Assembly (NCBI RefSeq): GCF_947489565.1
Contig: NZ_CANLEA010000002.1
Span: 310,001-374,000 of the forward strand
Reading direction: 5' to 3'
DNA length: 64,000 bases
From: an uncultured Kordia sp.
Lineage (GTDB): Bacteria; Bacteroidota; Bacteroidia; Flavobacteriales; Flavobacteriaceae
The position numbers and the translations under genes were made by a program. Below the pieces are notes generated by a model, which saw only the letters and a list, made by a program, of their open reading frames with translations, was not told where the DNA came from and did not search any database. Shown here piece by piece: positions 45,104 through 53,194 of this stretch (positions are counted from its first letter, which is position 1; every line of letters starts with the position of its first letter).

Positions 45104-45733
45104 ATGAAATATGATTTACATAGATGGTGGCTAAATTTAACATCGAAATATACCGATGATGAATTGTTATTGAATCAACTTTGGAAAGAAATTCACAAGA
45201 ATTATACTTCCAAAAAACGATATTATCATAATTTAACACACATTGGTAACATGTTACGATGTGTTTCCATTGATCAAAATGATTTAGACGATCCTGACAC
45301 TCTTAATTTAGCCATTTGGTACCACGATATTATCTACAATGCCACCAAAAGCAACAATGAATTGAAAAGTGCTGAATTTGCCCAAAAACGACTTAAAAAG
45401 CTTCAAATTGACCCAAAAAAGATAGAAAATTGCGCAAATTTGATCATTTCTACAAAAAAACATGAAATCCTAAATACTCAAAATGAAGATAATGCTTATC
45501 TTTTGGACTGGGATTTGGCAATTTTAGGTGCTTCTTGGAAATGGTATGAAGATTATACTCAAAAAATTCGCAAGGAATACGCTATGTTTCCAGATTTCAT
45601 GTATAAAAAAGGAAGAAAGAAAGTATTGCAGCATTTTCTAGAACGTCCACGAATTTATTACACCGAAAAGTATTACGATTTACGGGAAACAAATGCTAGA
45701 AACAATATTCAAAAAGAACTCACATTGTTATGA
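45104..45733 (+). CDS. HD-domain predicted metal-dependent phosphohydrolase
   Basis: 209 residues. YYHNLTHIGNML supplies a first His, IWYHDIIYN the His-Asp pair, IISTKKHEI a further His and LDWDLAILG the last Asp, fitting the COG4339-like HD family. A typical C-terminal stretch YTQKIRKEYA follows. Substrate unknown. It starts immediately after the SDR stop (TAAATG) and overlaps the AlbA_2 gene by 4 bases (ATGA at 45730), so the three genes form an operon. Confidence 0.87.
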   Translation: MKYDLHRWWLNLTSKYTDDELLLNQLWKEIHKNYTSKKRYYHNLTHIGNMLRCVSIDQNDLDDPDTLNLAIWYHDIIYNATKSNNELKSAEFAQKRLKKLQIDPKKIENCANLIISTKKHEILNTQNEDNAYLLDWDLAILGASWKWYEDYTQKIRKEYAMFPDFMYKKGRKKVLQHFLERPRIYYTEKYYDLRETNARNNIQKELTLL

Positions 45734-46866
45734 TCAATAAACGCCTTTTGATTAAAAACTTACTCGCTCACAACGATGAGAATAGTTTTTATGACAAAAA
45801 GCGTAAACTTAATATTGGCGAAAAGGAAGGAAAGGCGAAGTTCTTAAAACATATTTGTGCGCTCTCTAATAGCAATCCAAAAAACAATTCGTACATCGTT
45901 ATCGGTGTAGAAGATGAAGATAATAAGATTGTGGGTGTTGATTTTTTTGATGATAGTAAGATTCAGAATTTAGTCAATGCTTATCTGCAAAATCCGCCAA
46001 TGGTGCAGTATGAAAATATCTATTTTCCGCATTTGCCCAAAGGAAAAGTTGTCGGTTTGGTTACGATTCGCTCCATTGATAAAATCACTTCGCTCAAAAA
46101 GAATATTTGGAAATATTTCGGCGGTTCTATTTTTATGCGTGATGGCAGTATTTCCATGCCAAAAGTGTTTGATGTTGAGATTAAAGATGTGAATTCAGAC
46201 ATCGTAAAAACGATTGAAAAAAGCGCACAGAATAATATCAAACTTACTTTGGATAGTGTGATTAACTTTATTACAAACGAACACAAAAATTTAGAATCAC
46301 ATTACCAAGTTTTTAAAGAACAATTTATTGTCTGTTGGGCAGGAATTAAACAAAAGCAAGACGACAAAATTTTTTATTCGCGCGTTGATATTGAACTCAT
46401 TAACGAACAGGTAAAACTGTTTTATTCTGCATTAGATCAGGTAGAAATTACGTATACTGAAGATGTATTTACCATCATAGAATATGTACCGCTTGGACTG
46501 CAAAACAAATACAAATACTATCCGCTAGAAAAGGTTACCATTACTTTTCAGCCGAACGGAATGTACATTATGGACAGCAATTTGATCTTTGAAGCGCCGC
46601 AGTTCGACAAAAAAACATTGCATCATATTTATAATACGAATAATGCACTGCTTGATAAATTGATCAAAAACATTTCATTAAACGAAAATGAAGATCACGA
46701 TTTGCGCAATTTGCCTGCAACCTATATGATTTGTTATTTGAACGGTTTTGACGAAGCAAAAGACAAATTAACTCAAGCAAAACCACTTTTAAAATCATAC
46801 GACAAAGACATTTATGAACTCTATAAAGCGTCTATTCGAATTTTAAGAAAGATTAAATACAGTTAG
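45730..46866 (+). CDS. AlbA_2/Schlafen-like putative DNA- or RNA-binding protein
   Basis: 378 residues. The N-terminal 120 residues show the AlbA_2 pattern: GEKEGKAKFLKHICALSNSN, then SYIVIGVEDEDNKIVGVD, and LPKGKVVGLVTI. The rest (residues about 150-378) has no domain I recognise, with strand-rich segments such as VEITYTEDVFTIIEYVPL. AlbA_2 proteins include transcription regulators and nucleases related to Schlafen. No catalytic residues are evident. It overlaps the HD gene upstream and probably shares its transcript. Confidence 0.82.
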   Translation: MINKRLLIKNLLAHNDENSFYDKKRKLNIGEKEGKAKFLKHICALSNSNPKNNSYIVIGVEDEDNKIVGVDFFDDSKIQNLVNAYLQNPPMVQYENIYFPHLPKGKVVGLVTIRSIDKITSLKKNIWKYFGGSIFMRDGSISMPKVFDVEIKDVNSDIVKTIEKSAQNNIKLTLDSVINFITNEHKNLESHYQVFKEQFIVCWAGIKQKQDDKIFYSRVDIELINEQVKLFYSALDQVEITYTEDVFTIIEYVPLGLQNKYKYYPLEKVTITFQPNGMYIMDSNLIFEAPQFDKKTLHHIYNTNNALLDKLIKNISLNENEDHDLRNLPATYMICYLNGFDEAKDKLTQAKPLLKSYDKDIYELYKASIRILRKIKYS

Positions 46867-46904
46867 TTTCTTTTTATGATGAATTAGGTGTTGTTATAAG
46901 AGAA

Positions 46905-47159
46905 ATGAGAAAGATTTTCAGTTATATTGCCTTAGGAGTCGCTATTATAGCCTTTGTTTATACTTTTATTCGAACTGGTGAAATACAAACTTCACTTTTG
47001 ATTGCTGGAATAGGTCTGGCATGGTTTCTTTTTGAAAATATATTTGAATTGCTTGCTCTCTTTGGTCCAAAATCAAATAAAAAGTCTAGTGAAGAAAGAC
47101 ATCGGAAAGCAAAAGAAGCTTTGGACAAAATAACAGACAACAATCCTACGCTGAGATAA
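46905..47159 (+). CDS. Small two-helix membrane protein
   Basis: 84 residues with two hydrophobic segments (IFSYIALGVAIIAFVYTFI and LLIAGIGLAWFLFENIF) and a charged C-terminal tail (SNKKSSEERHRKAKEALDK). No family recognised. It ends 9 bases from the convergent grasp-with-spasm maturase gene; no terminator is visible in that gap. Confidence 0.62.
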   Translation: MRKIFSYIALGVAIIAFVYTFIRTGEIQTSLLIAGIGLAWFLFENIFELLALFGPKSNKKSSEERHRKAKEALDKITDNNPTLR

Positions 47160-47168
47160 AAAAACTTT

Positions 47169-48182
47169 TTACCACGACATTGTTTTGGGATCGTAAGAGC
47201 ATTTGAGAGGCTTTGAGTATCTATTTTTAGGATCTTGGGTATATGCTCTACAATCCATACAACTATATCTAAATTCGCAGCTTTTACAGATATTGATATC
47301 ATCTTTTCTAATATGCCATAGTTCTTGAAATTTAGCATCAGTTATTGCTTCTTTAAGTTTTTTGACCTTTATGTTACTGAATTTCTTTTTAAAAGAAGGA
47401 CAGTTTTTAATGTCTCCATTTTCTGTGATCGTTACTTTTTTATTGAGACATGAGTTATATTTTTGAGATTCTCTAAACAGGTCACTATTGATAATTAGAT
47501 TTTCTTTACAAATTTGACCGCAACTAGAATTACGAAGCTGATTAGTGGTGTAATAAATTTTAGCGACCATATAATTATTGGAGATCTTCTTATTTTCTTT
47601 TGCAGAATGAATAATTATTTTGTTAACTCTTAAGTTCTTGCTTGACAAATAAGAGATATTGTCTATTTGAAATTGATCAGCATAAGGAAGAATCATAGAA
47701 ATTGACACGATTCTACTACGATTGCATGCTGTTAAAATATGTTCAATAAAATCAATCGTAGGACTGCCTGTAAACCTCAGTTCTATAGAAGTGCAACCTA
47801 AGTCATCTAGTTGAGAAAAAATGGAATTATAATTGAGCTCAGATTTCTCTTTAATCTCTATGATAGCGTTTGAAATTTGAGAAGATGATTCCCATGCCAA
47901 ACTCAGCTTTGGAAATAGTTTTGGTGTATCGGTAAAAAAACCTAGTTCATCTTCTATTAACTCCTCAAAAAAGATATCTATTTCTTTATCATACTCGTTA
48001 TTATATTTTTTCTTTAGTTCTCCTGCTGTTCTATTTTCTGCATCTTTAATTACATCATATATCAAGTTAGGAATGAGTCTTAAACAGTTTCTTTGTATGT
48101 CGTAAATAGAACTCCTTGAGATGCCTTTTACGGGAATACAACTAGCGTATAGTAAGAAATATTGTGAATGTGTATTATTCAT
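47169..48182 (-). CDS. gwsS: Grasp-with-spasm SPASM-domain peptide maturase
   Basis: 337 residues from the ATG at 48182; the frame continues upstream but MNNTHSQYFLLYASC is the natural start and overlaps the upstream gene by 8 bases. The C-terminus has the SPASM cysteines (KNCPSF, ICKSCEFRYSCMDCRAY, LKC) that bind auxiliary Fe-S clusters. The middle keeps an rSAM-like fold (LGCTSIELRFTGSPTID), but the CX3CX2C motif is absent (SNAIIEI occupies its place). The GwsS family works with an ATP-grasp ligase on a small peptide. The reaction is unproven here. Confidence 0.83.
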   Translation of the reverse strand: MNNTHSQYFLLYASCIPVKGISRSSIYDIQRNCLRLIPNLIYDVIKDAENRTAGELKKKYNNEYDKEIDIFFEELIEDELGFFTDTPKLFPKLSLAWESSSQISNAIIEIKEKSELNYNSIFSQLDDLGCTSIELRFTGSPTIDFIEHILTACNRSRIVSISMILPYADQFQIDNISYLSSKNLRVNKIIIHSAKENKKISNNYMVAKIYYTTNQLRNSSCGQICKENLIINSDLFRESQKYNSCLNKKVTITENGDIKNCPSFKKKFSNIKVKKLKEAITDAKFQELWHIRKDDINICKSCEFRYSCMDCRAYTQDPKNRYSKPLKCSYDPKTMSW

Positions 48183-48381
48183 TGTGAATTGTTGATATTG
48201 GTTTATACTGTCCGGCATCATGATGCATGTCCGAACCATGAAAATCACTGTTAAAAAAGGCCATTATGGAATTTGGATCTTCATTCATTTTCATTTTTTT
48301 CATTAACTGTATCGTTATTGGTAAGTTTTTTAGCGCTTCCTCACCAAGAATACTTTTTAACTCTTCACTTGTTTCTTCCAT
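48175..48381 (-). CDS. Small protein between the two RiPP maturase genes
   Basis: 68 residues, with a helical, acidic N-terminal half (EETSEELKSILGEEALKNLP) and a His/Asp-rich C-terminal half (SDFHGSDMHHDAGQYKPIS). No signal peptide, no GG leader. It overlaps the ATP-grasp gene by 25 bases and the GwsS gene by 8, so it is translationally embedded in the operon. It could be a second substrate, a recognition protein or a metal-binding adaptor. Not recognised. Confidence 0.6.
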   Translation of the reverse strand: MEETSEELKSILGEEALKNLPITIQLMKKMKMNEDPNSIMAFFNSDFHGSDMHHDAGQYKPISTIHNE

Positions 48382-49352
48382 TTTTCATTTTTAATTAGAT
48401 AGGTAGCTATGATTTTTTCTAAATTATAATTGCAGATTCCCGAAACCATTCCAAATTGCCCTATTGGGTTTACTTCTAAAAAAACGTAACGGCCATCTTT
48501 GGTTTTAACAATATCAATGGAACCTGTTTTTAATTCCATTGTACGCATGAGCTTGTTGAGCTTTTTTTCTATATTTTCTGGCAGCTTAAAAGGAACAGAT
48601 CTATTTGGTTTTTCAGTATTATATCGTCTAAAATCAACTTCTGTTTGACTATCATTTTGAGAAAAAATAGCCATGCTGTAAAAATCTCCATCTAAATAAA
48701 AAGACCGTATCTCAAATTCCTTTTGAAGTCGCTCTTGAAATAATGAAGGGAAAAAAGTTGTCTCTAATTTTTGAATAAAAGGCAAGGATATTGAACTTGT
48801 ATATTCCATATATATTTCCTCCTTATGCAAGTTAAAATCGTAAGCTTCATAGATTGGCTTCACAATAAGTTCTTTGTGTTCATTTAAAAAATCTAATAAC
48901 TCTTGCTTAGAATTCGTGATTAATGAACTCGGTATATCTACGCCGCACTCTTTTGCCAAACGTAAGGTTGATATTTTATTCAATTTATCAATTTGCAAAG
49001 GATTGCTTAACCATTCTTTTTCCAATACATTATCATACAAACTCTTTTTAAGCATTTTCTTCTCCATCTTCATACTATTATAAATCATCCTACTTTTTGC
49101 TGCATTTATTTTTTCTAAAACAGGATATTTGTATGATGAAACTTCTGATCCGCCTCGATACCATATCATGCTTATATCGTCTGTGATGCTATTGCTTTGA
49201 TACGAAACCTGATCGTTATTTAACTTCAAAGTATAATTGCCATCAATCAAATGATCCGTATTCACTCGTTTGTAATTATACCCTAAAAAAGAAATCCAAT
49301 CGATTACTTCAGAAACGCTTAGGTCTTTACTTTCACACAAGATTAAAATCAT
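48357..49352 (-). CDS. gwsG: Grasp-with-spasm ATP-grasp peptide ligase
   Basis: 331 residues. ATP-grasp features: Lys in ELIVKPIYEAYDF, acidic metal ligands in DIVKTKDGRYVFLEVNPIGQ, and Arg/Glu in KEFEIRSFYLDGDFYS. The N-terminal part (YRGGSEVSSYKYP) resembles the MvdD/GwsG group that forms ester or amide bonds between side chains of a precursor peptide. The precursor gene lies 76 bases upstream, and the SPASM protein follows. It probably makes a macrocyclic graspetide-like product. Confidence 0.86.
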   Translation of the reverse strand: MILILCESKDLSVSEVIDWISFLGYNYKRVNTDHLIDGNYTLKLNNDQVSYQSNSITDDISMIWYRGGSEVSSYKYPVLEKINAAKSRMIYNSMKMEKKMLKKSLYDNVLEKEWLSNPLQIDKLNKISTLRLAKECGVDIPSSLITNSKQELLDFLNEHKELIVKPIYEAYDFNLHKEEIYMEYTSSISLPFIQKLETTFFPSLFQERLQKEFEIRSFYLDGDFYSMAIFSQNDSQTEVDFRRYNTEKPNRSVPFKLPENIEKKLNKLMRTMELKTGSIDIVKTKDGRYVFLEVNPIGQFGMVSGICNYNLEKIIATYLIKNEKWKKQVKS

Positions 49353-49368
49353 ATTTTTTTATTTTTTT

Positions 49369-49405
49369 AATTCCTTATGACCATGTATGTTGGTCATAAG
49401 GAATT
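49369..49405 (-). other. Perfect 15-bp hairpin between the RiPP precursor and ATP-grasp genes
   Basis: AATTCCTTATGACCA (49369-49383) and TGGTCATAAGGAATT (49391-49405) are exact reverse complements with a 7-base loop. A T-run follows only on the plus strand, opposite to the genes around it. In the sense of the operon it is a U-tract-free stem after the precursor stop. It could stabilise precursor mRNA or partly end transcription so the peptide is made in excess of its enzymes. Confidence 0.6.
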
Positions 49406-49428
49406 TTTTAACACTATAGTTCGGTGAT

Positions 49429-49629
49429 TTAACCTCTGTCTCCAAGTGGTTGATCTGGTTCTGCTGTACCAGAATCTTTATGCAAGTATACGTCTCTAAT
49501 CATCCAAGCATTAGGATTTGAAGTGTACTTAGTTCTTCTACACCAGTGACCATCTGCTCCTCCGTTGATTGCTGATTTTTGCTCTTCTTTTAATGAAAAT
49601 TTTCCAAAGGCTTCTTTTAAATTGCTCAT
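49429..49629 (-). CDS. Grasp-with-spasm precursor peptide
   Basis: 66 residues. The leader MSNLKEAFGKFSLKEEQKSA is followed by INGG (Gly-Gly at 23-24), a double-glycine site for a C39-type peptidase. The core of 42 residues (ADGHWCRRTKYTSNPNAWMI, then RDVYLHKDSGTAEPDQPLGD) has Ser, Thr, Lys, Asp and Glu for side-chain crosslinks and one Cys. It is first in the operon with the ATP-grasp and SPASM genes. No transporter or protease gene is near, so export must be encoded elsewhere. Confidence 0.82.
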   Translation of the reverse strand: MSNLKEAFGKFSLKEEQKSAINGGADGHWCRRTKYTSNPNAWMIRDVYLHKDSGTAEPDQPLGDRG

Positions 49630-49987
49630 AATTTTATTGAATATATCTCCTAAGATTAAACGTCTTTATAAAATGTCCTTAGGTACATACATTTTATAAA
49701 GTTGCGATGTAACGAACCGACAAATTCGACCATTCGACTTGTATTGAGATTGTGTTGTCGCACGCTTTCAATGCTGTTTTAGATTCGTATACATTTAAAA
49801 TTTATATGACATACGCCGTAGTAAATGAGTTCATGATTTTAACAACAGTAGTACATATTGTTCGTCATTTTTGGACTTAAAATCAATGATGTAAAGCAAG
49901 TCATTTTTCTTTTAAGCATAAAAAAAAGGTGTTGATTATTTATGATATATCAACACCTTCCATGTATATTATGTATCGTAAAAGCTA
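49630..49987. other. Intergenic region between the two precursor genes
   Basis: 358 bases with no credible ORF. It should contain the promoter of the grasp-with-spasm operon, but no TAnnTTTG word is obvious on the minus strand. Its right end holds the terminator of the upstream peptide gene (49926-49959). Confidence 0.5.
49926..49959 (-). terminator. Rho-independent terminator of the lanthipeptide-like gene
   Basis: AAGGTGTTGAT (49926-49936) pairs with ATCAACACCTT (49949-49959). On the minus strand the stem is followed by a T-run. It lies 29 bases after the stop of the 92-residue precursor gene, so that gene is monocistronic. Confidence 0.82.
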
Positions 49988-50266
49988 CTAAGGAATACGT
50001 ATATTATTGGTTTGAAAATTACGACATTCTTCATTTTCTGATGGAGGTTGAGCTCTTGTTGTAGCTCCATTTGTATTACAGGTAAGGAAACACCACGAAG
50101 CGCAGTCTGATTCCTTTGATGGATCTTCAAGGGTATTTGACACGCCGCCACTAGGTTCTGTATTTGCATTAGGATTTAATGCGCCTCCTACCATTTTGTG
50201 AAGTAAAGCTAAGTTTGAAATACGATGTTTACGGATAGACAGTTTTTTTAATTTCTTTTTTTTCAT
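49988..50266 (-). CDS. Putative class I lanthipeptide-like precursor (92 residues)
   Basis: The leader MKKKKLKKLSIRKHRISNLA resembles the Bacteroidota L1-type lanthipeptide leader (KKLxLxKxxISNL) and ends with a Gly-Gly in HKMVGG (27-28). The core has Ser/Thr and four Cys (ESDCASWCFLTCNTNGATTR, then EECRN), compatible with lanthionine rings. No LanB/LanC genes are nearby. It is not in the grasp-with-spasm operon, being separated by its own terminator. The AraC/TPR gene lies upstream on the same strand. Confidence 0.68.
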   Translation of the reverse strand: MKKKKLKKLSIRKHRISNLALLHKMVGGALNPNANTEPSGGVSNTLEDPSKESDCASWCFLTCNTNGATTRAQPPSENEECRNFQTNNIRIP

Positions 50267-50365
50267 AATAGTTTTTCTGTTTAGGTATTAAACTTTTTGT
50301 GAAGCAAGATTATATTTAGCAAAAACCAAAATGATAGCATTGACAATTTATGATTTATCAATAAA

Positions 50366-52042
50366 TTAACTGGTTTTGGAAAGATTTTTTAAATATTGTG
50401 AAGGATTTATGCCTGTATGTGTTTTAAAAGCTCTGGCAAATGTTTCCTGTCGTTTGAATCCGAATTCTTCTGCGATACCTTGAATTGTGTAGGAATGTAG
50501 TTTTTTATCATTTTTTAATCGAACTAAAGCTGTATTGATTCGTAACTCTGTAATATAATTTGAGAACGATTTTCCTTTATGCGTATTGATTACTTTAGAT
50601 AAGTAAGAAGTATTGGTTTCTAATTTTTGAGCCATAAAACCTAAATTACACGCTGTAGATAAATAATATTCTTCTTTTTCAAAGTCAGCAATTTTATCTA
50701 AAAGCATTCTTTCCTTTTGATCAGGTGCTTTATTTTTTTTGTGAACTACTGCTACGGGTTTATGCTGTTCTAATTGAGAGACTTTTTTTAAGAGTTCTTC
50801 AAATTTCTTTCTTATCAATTTCCCTTTTACTTTATAATACATTGCAATACCTATAAATAAACCAAGCAAGCATACGAATAGAATAACTAACTTCTTTTCA
50901 CTTTTTGTTTGTTTAGTTAGCTTCTTTCCCAATTGGTTTATTTCTGTTTTTAAAGGAACAACATCTAATAACTCATGGGTTTCATTATTAATTTTTAAAT
51001 CTTCTAAACTTTGTTTTTTTTCTAAAAGCGAATATTTTTCAAAATGAAACGATGTTTTTTCAGAGTTTCCAATTTTGTTATATCCTAATGCTAAAAATTC
51101 GTGGAATTCTTTTTCATTAATATTTACATTATCAGAACTACTTGTTATTTCTAATGCCTTTTCTAAATAATGTATGGATTCTTGGTATTTTTTCAGTTGG
51201 TATGTCCCTTTCCCAAGGTAAAATAAAGAAGTTATATATAATTTTTCCTCCTGATCTTTTAAGGCATAATCTCTAATTTTTTTTGCCAATACAGTACATT
51301 GATTGTATTGCTCTCTTTGATAATGGATAATTGCTTTATTCAGCAATAAAGGATAATATGCCCATTTTTTTGTTTTTTCACATTTCTTTAATCCTGCATT
51401 GTTATATAATGCCGCTTCATCTGGGTTTTCTTTCCATAAGTATATATCAGCAATATTCATTAATGCAATAAGCCTGTAATAATCTGCATTTTTATCAGCT
51501 TCTAACGTATTTAATAACTGTAATATGTTTTTATAGTTCTGAATTGCTTCTTCAAAGTCTTTATGTATTTTTTTTATGTAAGCAATACTAGATAGTAGAT
51601 GTACTTCGTGCAGAATATCTCCGAAATCTTTAGCGTATTCTTTCGCTTTTAGATAGGCAATGAGTGCTTTAGAGTCTTCTCCTAGCTCTGAAAGAATATC
51701 TCCCTTTAAACTAAAACATTCATATAGAAGTTTAGTGTCTTTTAAAAGTATCGTTTTTGATATCGCTGACTCAATATTTTTTAGAGCAATGTTGTTTTCA
51801 TCGAGTCTATAATGACATTTAGAAATATAATAAAACACTTGTGCTAATTGTTCATTATTTGCATTCACTACAGCTATTCCTTTTGCTTTAAGTGCGTACG
51901 TTAATGCTTTTGAAGCATCTTTATATATAAATTTAGAATACGACTGTAACAACTCATCAAACGATTCATCACTTGAAACATTAGTCTGCGCACTTGCGTG
52001 ACTCAAAAAAACGTAGAATAATAACAGTATTATTTGTTTCAT
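50366..52042 (-). CDS. TPR-containing AraC family transcription regulator
   Basis: 558 residues. Signal peptide (LLLFYVFLSHASAQ), about seven TPR-like repeats (residues 30-330), a membrane helix near 375-395 (LVILFVCLLGLFIGIAMYY) and a C-terminal AraC helix-turn-helix (SFSNYITELRINTALVRL and IQGIAEEFGFKRQETFARAF). The periplasmic TPR domain presumably senses a ligand and the cytosolic HTH binds DNA. It lies 100 bases upstream of the lanthipeptide-like gene and could control it (inference). This membrane-bound TPR-AraC layout is common in flavobacteria. Confidence 0.9.
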   Translation of the reverse strand: MKQIILLLFYVFLSHASAQTNVSSDESFDELLQSYSKFIYKDASKALTYALKAKGIAVVNANNEQLAQVFYYISKCHYRLDENNIALKNIESAISKTILLKDTKLLYECFSLKGDILSELGEDSKALIAYLKAKEYAKDFGDILHEVHLLSSIAYIKKIHKDFEEAIQNYKNILQLLNTLEADKNADYYRLIALMNIADIYLWKENPDEAALYNNAGLKKCEKTKKWAYYPLLLNKAIIHYQREQYNQCTVLAKKIRDYALKDQEEKLYITSLFYLGKGTYQLKKYQESIHYLEKALEITSSSDNVNINEKEFHEFLALGYNKIGNSEKTSFHFEKYSLLEKKQSLEDLKINNETHELLDVVPLKTEINQLGKKLTKQTKSEKKLVILFVCLLGLFIGIAMYYKVKGKLIRKKFEELLKKVSQLEQHKPVAVVHKKNKAPDQKERMLLDKIADFEKEEYYLSTACNLGFMAQKLETNTSYLSKVINTHKGKSFSNYITELRINTALVRLKNDKKLHSYTIQGIAEEFGFKRQETFARAFKTHTGINPSQYLKNLSKTS

Positions 52043-52355
52043 AGGCGATTTTTTAAAATATCATTCAATGATGTTACTACTATGATTTAGAAATAGTATT
52101 TCATCGGAATAAGCTTCTATTCACTTTCGGTTAAAAATAAAAAGTTATTCATAGTTATAACCATAGATATTGTTAAGACAAACTAAAACCTCTATATTTT
52201 ATTTTAAGTGAACGATAAAATATTTTAATTCTTATCAATTAAAATAGCTTTATATCATTGCTCAATCAATCTGAGTTTCTCTAGTTTTTTAAAAAGTTAA
52301 AAAGGCTTTTACAAATAAGCTATAGCGAATTCACGGTAATTTGTATTTTTGCTAC
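52043..52355. other. Intergenic region between the AraC/TPR and nrtR genes
   Basis: 313 AT-rich bases with divergent genes on either side. It contains the -7 word for nrtR and an inverted pair TACAAAT (52310-52316) and ATTTGTA (52339-52345) around it. No ORF seen. Confidence 0.5.
52344..52351 (+). promoter_or_regulatory. -7 promoter element for nrtR
   Basis: TATTTTTG fits TAnnTTTG, 4 bases before the ATG at 52356, so the transcript would be near leaderless. The in-frame TTG at 52341 is excluded as a start. Confidence 0.45.
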
Positions 52356-53033
52356 ATGATGCAAAACATTCGTGTAGCTGTAGATGCTGTCGTATTTGGA
52401 TATAAAGACCATCAATTGAACGTACTTTTGATTGAAAGAAAAGTGCCGCCATTTCAAGGTTCATGGGCATTGCCTGGCGGATTGGTATTAGAGCATGAAA
52501 GCTTAGAAACTGCCGTAGAACGTGAATTGCAGGAAGAAACCAACGTTACTATTGATTATTTGGAGCAACTATATTCCTTTGGAAAACCAGGTCGTGACCC
52601 AAGAAATCGCGTGATTTCTGTGGCGTATTTTGCTTTGGTAAAACCTTCTCATCACGAAATTAAAGCAGACACTGATGCACAAGATGTTGCCTGGTTTCCT
52701 ATCAATGAATTGCCCGAATTGGCTTTTGATCATCATGTAATTCTAGAAAAAGCAAAAGCACGTCTCCGCAGTAAGTTAACCTACGAACCTATTGGTTTTG
52801 ACTTATTATCTACCAAATTTTTATTCTCTGATTTAGAAAAGTTATACATGACCATTTTGGAGAAAAAAATTGATCGTAGAAACTTCCGTAAAAAGATTTT
52901 AAGCTTTGAAATTTTGGAAGAATTGGACGAAAAAGTTTCCGAAGGACGCGGACGACCTGCGAATTTGTTCAAATTCAACAAAAAGCAATACTTCAAGTTA
53001 CAAAAAGAAGGTTTCTTGTTTGATATAAAATAA
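52356..53033 (+). CDS. nrtR: NrtR-type Nudix transcription regulator of NAD metabolism
   Basis: 225 residues starting MMQNIRVAVDAV. Residues 1-145 are a Nudix domain; the Nudix box reads GGLVLEHESLETAVERELQE followed by ET, close to the G-x5-E-x7-REUXEE pattern (slightly altered). Residues about 150-225 form the NrtR winged helix (EGRGRPANLFKFNKKQYFKL). NrtR proteins bind ADP-ribose or NAD-derived ligands and repress NAD salvage genes. The NAD/ADP-ribose island begins 1.3 kb downstream. Product is a DNA-bound regulator in the cytosol. Confidence 0.9.
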   Translation: MMQNIRVAVDAVVFGYKDHQLNVLLIERKVPPFQGSWALPGGLVLEHESLETAVERELQEETNVTIDYLEQLYSFGKPGRDPRNRVISVAYFALVKPSHHEIKADTDAQDVAWFPINELPELAFDHHVILEKAKARLRSKLTYEPIGFDLLSTKFLFSDLEKLYMTILEKKIDRRNFRKKILSFEILEELDEKVSEGRGRPANLFKFNKKQYFKLQKEGFLFDIK

Positions 53034-53099
53034 GGGCGTGCCCGTAAACGGTCAGGCTATCGGCAGTCGCTTTCTTGTCATTCCTGCGCAGGCAGGAAT
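53034..53099. repeat. GC-rich palindromic element, likely dispersed flavobacterial repeat
   Basis: Starts right after the nrtR stop: GGGCGTGCCC (53034-53043), a short palindrome, then a GC-rich stretch, and ATTCCTGC-GCAG-GCAGGAAT (53080-53099), an exact 8-bp inverted repeat. It contrasts with the AT-rich surroundings. Similar GGGCGTGxCCC and CATTCCTGCGxAGGCAGGAATC words are dispersed in flavobacterial genomes as I recall them. Confidence 0.6.
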
Positions 53100-53194
53100 C
53101 TCAAAAAGAGCTCCAACAATGCCTCTATCCTTCACGCAAACTCCAGTTTCATTTGCACATTGAGCAAAGTCGAAATACCATCTTTCACTCGAAA

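Noticed and set aside
47169-48182. Annotation as an active radical SAM enzyme
   Set aside because: No CX3CX2C motif is found; only the SPASM cysteines are present.
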